Assembly (NCBI GenBank): GCA_002292345.1
Contig: DBBT01000099.1
Location: 851-31,434, forward strand
Origin: Opitutia bacterium UBA977
GTDB taxonomy: Bacteria; Verrucomicrobiota; Verrucomicrobiia; Opitutales; Coraliomargaritaceae
Direction of reading: 5' to 3'
DNA: 30,584 nt
Shown here piece by piece: positions 25,790 to 30,584 of the stretch (position 1 is the first letter of the stretch; every line of letters begins with the position of its first letter). The translations under genes and the position numbers were made by a program. The notes beneath the pieces were generated by a model. The model did not search any database and was not told the origin of the DNA. It saw nothing but the letters and a program-made list of their open reading frames with translations.

Positions 25790-26905
25790 TTATACTTCGA
25801 TTTGTTCAACGATTTCCAAATTATAGCCATCGAGGCCGACCACCTTGCGATTGGTGCTGGAAAGAAGCCGGATTTTCTTTAAGCCGAGTTCGACCAGTAT
25901 TTGAGCGCCGATTCCATAGTCGCGGAAGTCCATTTTCGCCGGACCAATCTGTTTGAGCGCTGCAGTTTCGCTGCCAGCGATCACTTGTACGCCACCCTGT
26001 GGTTGCTCGATATACAGTAGGGCGCCGTGTTTGGCCGCGGCGATTTTTTGCATGGCAGAGGTCAGTGCGTTGCGCCCTCCGAGTGTCTTCGAGCGGAAAA
26101 TGTCAGACAACAGGTTCTCACTTTGCACCCGTACCAATGTCGGCTCGGCAGTCAGCTCGCCCATTGTGAGCGCGAGATGTTGGCGATCATCCAAAATACT
26201 GCGGTAAATGTGCAGATCGAAGGTGCCGAATTCCGATTCAAAAGGGCGCGTCAAGATATGCTCGATTAAGCGGTCGCGGGTTAGGCGATACTCGATTAAA
26301 TCCGCGATCGAGATCAGCTTCAGATTGTGTCTCTGCTTATACTCGATCAGATCCGGGACTCGCGCGAGCGTGCCGTCTTCGTTGAGAATTTCGCAAATCA
26401 CCCCGCTCGGATGCAGGCCCGCAAGTTGCGCTAGGTCGATCGCCGCCTCGGTGTGGCCAGCGCGCTGTAGCACCCCGCCAGGGCGCGCGCGCAAAGGGAA
26501 CACGTGGCCAGGCTGCACCAGCATGTCTGAGTGTGCAGTCGGATCGGCAAGTATCCGGATTGTCTCTGCACGGTCGTAAGCGCTGATGCCGGTGGTGATG
26601 CCTTCGGCGGCATCCACTGAGATGGCAAAGTCGGTCTGATGCGATTCGCGATTTTCGGCAGCCATTGGACTGATGCCTAGACGCCGTAATTGATGCCCTA
26701 GCATCGGCACGCAAATCAGGCCCCGCGCATGCAGTGCCATCTGGTTGACCGCTTGTGGTGTCACCTTTTCGGCAGCCATGATCAAGTCGCCCTCGTTTTC
26801 ACGAGACTCGTCGTCGGTTACAATCACCATCTTACCCTCAGCGATATCGCGGATGGCAGATTCAATACTGTCGAAGGCTTCTGAGTGCTTCTGTGCCGTA
26901 GTCAT
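25790..26905 (-). CDS. ribB: RibB with degenerate GTP cyclohydrolase II domain (RibBX-like)
   Basis: 371 residues from ATG 26905 (MTTAQKHSEAF); a GTG at 26944 would add 13 residues. The N-terminal half is 3,4-dihydroxy-2-butanone-4-phosphate synthase of riboflavin synthesis, with RENEGD at 35-41 and the H151-T-E153 metal site in QRAGHTEAA. The C-terminal half is a GTP cyclohydrolase II fold but lacks its active site. The zinc cysteines (in SEC and LRCDCG of RibA) are replaced (VQSENLLSDIF, KTLGGRN). The QEGRGIGL loop reads QPQGGVQVI. DFRDYGIGAQIL is retained. So only the RibB activity is expected. RibB proteins with an inactive RibA-like domain (RibBX) are known from Proteobacteria. A separate RibA must then exist elsewhere. 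Confidence 0.88.
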   Translation of the reverse strand: MTTAQKHSEAFDSIESAIRDIAEGKMVIVTDDESRENEGDLIMAAEKVTPQAVNQMALHARGLICVPMLGHQLRRLGISPMAAENRESHQTDFAISVDAAEGITTGISAYDRAETIRILADPTAHSDMLVQPGHVFPLRARPGGVLQRAGHTEAAIDLAQLAGLHPSGVICEILNEDGTLARVPDLIEYKQRHNLKLISIADLIEYRLTRDRLIEHILTRPFESEFGTFDLHIYRSILDDRQHLALTMGELTAEPTLVRVQSENLLSDIFRSKTLGGRNALTSAMQKIAAAKHGALLYIEQPQGGVQVIAGSETAALKQIGPAKMDFRDYGIGAQILVELGLKKIRLLSSTNRKVVGLDGYNLEIVEQIEV

Positions 26906-26968
26906 GATCGGCAAGTTACGATGAAACGGATTAGAGTCCAGCACGTAGCGTCAACAAAATAGAAATGG

Positions 26969-27066
26969 GAGAGCTGAGGTGGAAAAGGAGGGAGAGCTGA
27001 AACTTGAGACTTGAGAATCGAGGTGAGGGATGAGTTTTTAATCTTACTCTTACTCGTAATCCTCCT
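26969..27066 (+). repeat. Heptamer and hexamer repeat array upstream of RibB gene
   Basis: GAGAGCTG occurs at 26969 and 26992. ACTTGAG, ACTTGAG and AATCGAG then follow with a 7-nt period up to about 27030. A run with CTTACTCTTACTCGTAATCC (27043-27062) in 6-nt units follows. The composition matches the array at 14302-14385. It lies between the RibB gene start and a decayed gene end. No FMN riboswitch is recognisable here. Confidence 0.65.
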
Positions 27067-27092
27067 TAAATTTTTCCCCAGGGGGTGATTCA

Positions 27093-27308
27093 GTGCAGAT
27101 TGCAGGCGTCAGCGAGGGTAGCCCGCAAGTAAGCTTCGACCCCATCGTCGACGGCAGAACCTATACCGTGAAATACAAAGACAGCCTCGATGCCGCGACT
27201 TGGGAGACGCTGCAGAATACCGCGAGCGACAACGGCACCGAGCGAACCGTCACGGATACGACCGAGTCGCTCGCCGCCGCGCGCTTCTACATCGTTGAAA
27301 TCGAGTAG
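27093..27308 (+). pseudogene. Decayed gene: C-terminal fragment of a surface-type protein
   Basis: The 71-codon frame begins with a GTG that has no good signal and encodes a short beta-sandwich-like tail: FDPIVDGRTYTVKYKDSLDAATWE, then NGTERTVTDTTESLAAARFYIVEIE. Ends of this style (TYTV.YK.sL....W..L, RFY.V) occur at the C termini of long exported proteins in Verrucomicrobiota. The rest of that gene is absent, because a repeat array adjoins directly upstream. I call it a fragment left after deletion, not a functional gene. Whether it is translated is unknown. Confidence 0.55.
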
Positions 27309-27404
27309 TAGCTTTAGGCTGCGCTGGCAGTTAAATTCATAGCCGGAAGTGACGCTGCATGTTTTGCGTTGCGGCTAGGCAGTGGGGCTGCACTGCTTGA
27401 GGCT

Positions 27405-29966
27405 GTGTCTAAGTCTGATTCTCATTTAACCTTGCCGATTCATGCCGTTGCGGAGCAGATCGTCACTGGTCTGGCGACTCATGGGCGGATGGTGCTGAGT
27501 GCGCCGACCGGCTCGGGCAAGTCGACGCAGGTGCCGCAGATTCTAATCGATGCGGCGCAGGTGCAGGGCGATGTGGTGGTGCTGCAGCCGCGGCGTCTGG
27601 CGGCTCGGTTGTTGGCCAAGCGCGTGGCGCAGGAGCGCGGCTGTAAGCTGGGCGAAGAAGTGGGCTACCAGATTCGGTTTGAAAATGTGGTGGGGCCGAA
27701 CACGCGGATCCGATTTGTGACCGAAGCGATCCTGCTGCGGCAGATTTTACAAGACCCCACGCTGAAGGGCGTCGGCGCGGTGGTGTTTGATGAATTCCAT
27801 GAGCGCCATCTGACCAGTGATTTGAGTATTTCCTGTGCGTTGCAATCGGTGCAGACCGTGCGGCCGGATCTAAAGATCGTGGTGATGTCGGCGACGCTGG
27901 ATGTCGATTTGTTGGAGGGCTATTTGCAGCCGTGCGCACGGGTGGAAGCGTCCGGGCGCATGTATCCAGTGGAGACGCGCTACATGGGCGCGGCCTTGAA
28001 TCGCGATGCGGCGCCAGTGTGGTCGCGGGCGGCGGTGGCGTTTCGCGCGGCGGTTCGTGAGGGGATCGAGGGTGATGTGTTGATCTTTATGGCGGGCGCG
28101 TTTGAGATTCGTAAAACGATCGAAGCGGTCGAGGCCATGCCGGAAGCGCGTGCTTACGAGGTGCTGCCGCTACATGGTGAACTCTCACCAGATGCGCAGG
28201 ATCGAGCGGTGTCGTCGGGCGGGCGCCGCAAGGTGATCGTATCGACCAATGTGGCGGAAACTTCGATTACGATCGAGGGCGTGCGGGTGGTGATCGATGG
28301 CGGGCAGGCTCGTATCGCGCGCTATGATGCGCGGCGTGGGGTGAATTCGATTTTGGTCGAGCCGATTAGTCGCGCCTCGGCCGAGCAACGCACGGGGCGT
28401 GCGGGCCGCACCGGGCCAGGAGTTTGCATGCGACTTTGGAGTGAGGCTGAACATGCGTCGCGTGCGGAGCGTGATGAGGCGGAGGTGAAGCGCGTCGATT
28501 TGTCGGAAACTTTATTGTTGTTGGCGGCTGCGGGTATTTCGAAGCCTGAGCAATTCGCATGGTTTGAAACGCCGGAGCCGAAGGCACTCGCAAGGGCACA
28601 TGATTTGTTGCTGGATCTGGGGGCCTTGAATGCAAAGGGAGCGATTACTGCCATGGGCCGCAAGATGGCGGGCTTCCCGTTGCACCCACGTTATGCGCGC
28701 ATGCTGCTGGAGGCGGAACGTCGCGGCGTGTTGCCGGAAGTGGCGCTGATCGCGGGCTTGAGCCAGGGGCGCTCGTTTTATCGGGTGTCGCGCGATGCGC
28801 GTGTGCGCAAGGAGCAGCTCCGGCAGGTCGAAGATCAGGCCGACCAGCGGTCGGATTTCTTTGTGCAGTTGCAGGCCTGGCATCTGGCGCGGGCGGCGAA
28901 GTTTAATGCGAACGCCTGTGGTGTGCTGGGGATTCATGGCGGCGCGGCGCGGCAGGCGGGCGATACGGCGCGGCAGTTATTACAACTGGCGCAGCGCCAG
29001 GGCCTAGATACGCGGGAGGCGGCCTTGCCGGATGAGGCGGAGCGGATTGCTAAATGTTTGCTCGCGGGTTTTTCAGATCACTTGGCGAAGCGCAATGATA
29101 CTGGCACGCGGCGCTGCCGTATGGTGCATGGGCGTTCGGGCGAGCTGCGCCGCGAGAGCCTGGTGAATGCGCCCTTATTTGTGGCCGCCGAGATTGAGGA
29201 GCGTGAAGTGCGCAGGGAAGTGACAGTGTTACTTGGTATGGCGACGGCAGTTGAGTTCGCTTGGTTGGAGGAGTTGTTTCCGGATGATTTTTCGGATGGT
29301 ACTCAGACGACGTATGATCCGAGCCTGCGGCGCGTGGTTGCGCGCAGTGAGCGGCGCTTTCGCGATTTGGTGTTGTCCTCGACGGATCAGGGCGAGCCGG
29401 ATCTGGATCGCGCGGCAGAGCTACTGTCTGCCGAAGTGGTGGCGGGGCGGTTGAATCTAAAGGGCTGGGATGCGGTGGTGGAAAACTGGATACTGCGGGT
29501 GAATTTCGTGGCGCGGCATTGTCCCGATGCGGAGGTGCCTGAGATCGACGAGGAGGCGCGGCAGTTGTTGGTCGAGCAGATTTGCCATGGTGCACTGAGC
29601 TATAAAGAGATCAAGGATCGGCAGGTGCTAGCGACGGTGAAGGAGTGGATCAGCCCTGAGCAGCATTACTATATTGATACCTATGCACCGGCAGAGATGG
29701 AGCTGCCGCGGCGGCGCAACCCGGCGAGGATTCGCTACGAAGCAGATGGTCGAGCGTTTATCGCATCCAAGTTACAGGACTTTTATGATGTGCCTGGCTC
29801 CAGTTTGGTGGTGGCGAATGGCAAGGTGCAGTTGCTGGTTGAGTTACTGGCGCCGAATCAACGGCCGGCACATCTAACCGATGATCTAGACGGCTTTTGG
29901 GGCGGCGCATATCAGCACGTGCGCAAAGATCTGGCAGGCCGTTATCCGAAGCACGAGTGGCGGTAG
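27405..29966 (+). CDS. hrpB: ATP-dependent helicase HrpB
   Basis: 853 residues from GTG 27405, chosen because a GAGG stretch lies just upstream; a TTG at 27369 would add 12 residues. DExH helicase of the HrpB family. Motifs in order are Walker A APTGSGKSTQVPQ, LQPRRLAARLLAKRVAQE, RFVTEAILLRQ, DEFHERH (the HrpB form of DEAH), MSATLD, LPLHGELSPDAQDRA, VSTNVAETSITIEGV and QRTGRAGRTGPG. The HA2-like region and the HrpB-specific C terminus follow, with RVNFVARHCPD, WISPEQHYYIDTYAPAEMELP and an ending typical of HrpB, YPKHEWR. The RNA substrate is unknown in most bacteria. The codons are rich in GC compared with the left half of the window. Confidence 0.95.
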   Translation: MSKSDSHLTLPIHAVAEQIVTGLATHGRMVLSAPTGSGKSTQVPQILIDAAQVQGDVVVLQPRRLAARLLAKRVAQERGCKLGEEVGYQIRFENVVGPNTRIRFVTEAILLRQILQDPTLKGVGAVVFDEFHERHLTSDLSISCALQSVQTVRPDLKIVVMSATLDVDLLEGYLQPCARVEASGRMYPVETRYMGAALNRDAAPVWSRAAVAFRAAVREGIEGDVLIFMAGAFEIRKTIEAVEAMPEARAYEVLPLHGELSPDAQDRAVSSGGRRKVIVSTNVAETSITIEGVRVVIDGGQARIARYDARRGVNSILVEPISRASAEQRTGRAGRTGPGVCMRLWSEAEHASRAERDEAEVKRVDLSETLLLLAAAGISKPEQFAWFETPEPKALARAHDLLLDLGALNAKGAITAMGRKMAGFPLHPRYARMLLEAERRGVLPEVALIAGLSQGRSFYRVSRDARVRKEQLRQVEDQADQRSDFFVQLQAWHLARAAKFNANACGVLGIHGGAARQAGDTARQLLQLAQRQGLDTREAALPDEAERIAKCLLAGFSDHLAKRNDTGTRRCRMVHGRSGELRRESLVNAPLFVAAEIEEREVRREVTVLLGMATAVEFAWLEELFPDDFSDGTQTTYDPSLRRVVARSERRFRDLVLSSTDQGEPDLDRAAELLSAEVVAGRLNLKGWDAVVENWILRVNFVARHCPDAEVPEIDEEARQLLVEQICHGALSYKEIKDRQVLATVKEWISPEQHYYIDTYAPAEMELPRRRNPARIRYEADGRAFIASKLQDFYDVPGSSLVVANGKVQLLVELLAPNQRPAHLTDDLDGFWGGAYQHVRKDLAGRYPKHEWR

Positions 29967-29977
29967 GGCTTTGAGGT

Positions 29978-29997
29978 GGCAACGACGGAGCGTTGCC
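29978..29997. repeat. REP-like hairpin between convergent hrpB and uppP
   Basis: GGCAACG-acggag-CGTTGCC is a perfect 7-bp stem in the 41-nt gap between two convergent stop codons. It shares GGAGCGTTG with 67-75 in the hrpA element. There is no T-run, so a REP-like element is more likely than an intrinsic terminator. Confidence 0.6.
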
Positions 29998-30007
29998 CTC
30001 CACTGAT

Positions 30008-30584
30008 TTACTTGATCATTGCAAAGATGGCGATGGCTAGCGCGATGCGATACCAGGCGAAGACTGCGAGGCCATGCTTACTAAGATACCCGACTAGCCA
30101 TTTGACGGCGAGTGCGGCAGAAATGAAGGCGACGATGCAGCCGACGAGCACGGGGCCGATGTTGAGGGCTGCAAGCATTTCGGAGCCGTCGGTAAGGAAT
30201 TTATAAGCTGAGGCGGCGCTGAGCGTGATCAGCCCCAGCAGAAAACTAAACTCTGCTGCGTGCGCGGGCGATAGTCCTGCGAGATAGCCGCCGACGATGG
30301 TTGCCATCGAGCGACTGGTGCCGGGCCACATGGCGAAGCATTGGCAAAAGCCAATCATCACCGACTTGCCGAGAGTCAGCTCGGTCAGGCCAGGGCCGTC
30401 TTCGGGCGGCACGGCGCCTTTGTTGCCATGGTGGCGCCAGCGCTCGACGATCAGCATCACGAAGGCGCCGACGATGAGAGCACCGGCGACGGCAAAGGTA
30501 TTGTTGCCGAGCGCGGATTCGATCAGGTCATTGAGTAACAGGCCCAGCACGGCGGCGGGGATGAAGGCGGCGATCAGGTTGATC
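30008..30584 (-). CDS. uppP: Undecaprenyl-diphosphatase UppP (5' end outside window)
   Basis: The visible 191 residues are the C-terminal part of an integral membrane phosphatase; the start lies beyond the right edge. The family motif 2 reads MWPGTSRSMATIVGGYLAGLS (PGTSRS), preceded by KSVMIGFCQCFAM, where UppP has G..Q.ALI. The segment before it, translated from the right edge, is NLIAAFIPAAVLGLLL, as in UppP. Several hydrophobic spans follow. UppP recycles the lipid carrier for peptidoglycan and surface polysaccharides and is linked to bacitracin resistance. It ends 41 nt from the convergent hrpB stop. Confidence 0.93.
   Translation of the reverse strand, partial: INLIAAFIPAAVLGLLLNDLIESALGNNTFAVAGALIVGAFVMLIVERWRHHGNKGAVPPEDGPGLTELTLGKSVMIGFCQCFAMWPGTSRSMATIVGGYLAGLSPAHAAEFSFLLGLITLSAASAYKFLTDGSEMLAALNIGPVLVGCIVAFISAALAVKWLVGYLSKHGLAVFAWYRIALAIAIFAMIK

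Noticed and set aside
26906..27092. FMN riboswitch before the RibB gene
   Set aside because: The spacer is filled by simple 7-nt and 6-nt repeats and lacks the conserved AGGG and multi-helix pattern of that riboswitch.

Overview
The window looks like a chromosomal segment of a Gram-negative bacterium of the phylum Verrucomicrobiota, most likely class Opitutae (Puniceicoccales or Coraliomargarita-like). That placement is inference. It rests on the rpmF-plsX-fabH run followed by BamD-like and LptE-like envelope genes, the form of the Bat (aerotolerance-type) operon, and weak or absent Shine-Dalgarno sequences at most genes. No phage, insertion sequence, CRISPR array or rRNA operon was seen. Most genes are housekeeping genes, so the unusual content lies in small elements in and between them.

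Left part (1-7060): the N-terminal 603 codons of an HrpA-type DEAH helicase run off the left edge. Then come a class III adenylyl cyclase, ribosomal protein L28 with its terminator, a MidA-type methyltransferase (all minus strand), an S41/Ctp protease and the tRNA-modification enzyme TsaD (plus strand).

Middle part (7182-17914): a seven-gene minus-strand operon runs moxR, DUF58, a small membrane protein, BatA, a BatB/BatC fusion, BatD, BatE. Most of its genes overlap by 1-4 bases. A MoxR ATPase, von Willebrand A membrane proteins and TPR/SH3 proteins together suggest an envelope-associated chaperone or stress complex. A sigma-54-dependent response regulator is divergent from moxR, followed by a PstS-like periplasmic binding protein.

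Right part (17915-30584): a glycine tRNA gene has its T-loop interrupted by about 71 nt. It is followed by transketolase, a HisI-type cyclohydrolase with an altered metal site, the envelope operon rpmF-plsX-fabH-bamD-like-lptE (minus strand; rpmF is only 59 codons), ElbB, a RibB protein with a degenerate GTP-cyclohydrolase-II domain (RibBX-like), a decayed gene end, the HrpB helicase and a partial undecaprenyl-diphosphatase gene.

The most notable signals are three. First, the tRNA-Gly(GCC) keeps both halves and an encoded CCA but carries a structured insertion after position 58. Second, a pair of inverted REP-like palindromes with compensatory base changes, plus 7-nt repeats, is translated in frame inside the hrpA linker. 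Third, heptamer and hexamer repeat arrays recur in spacers. Together they suggest a family of small mobile palindromes that can enter protein and RNA genes; this is inference and needs genome-wide comparison.
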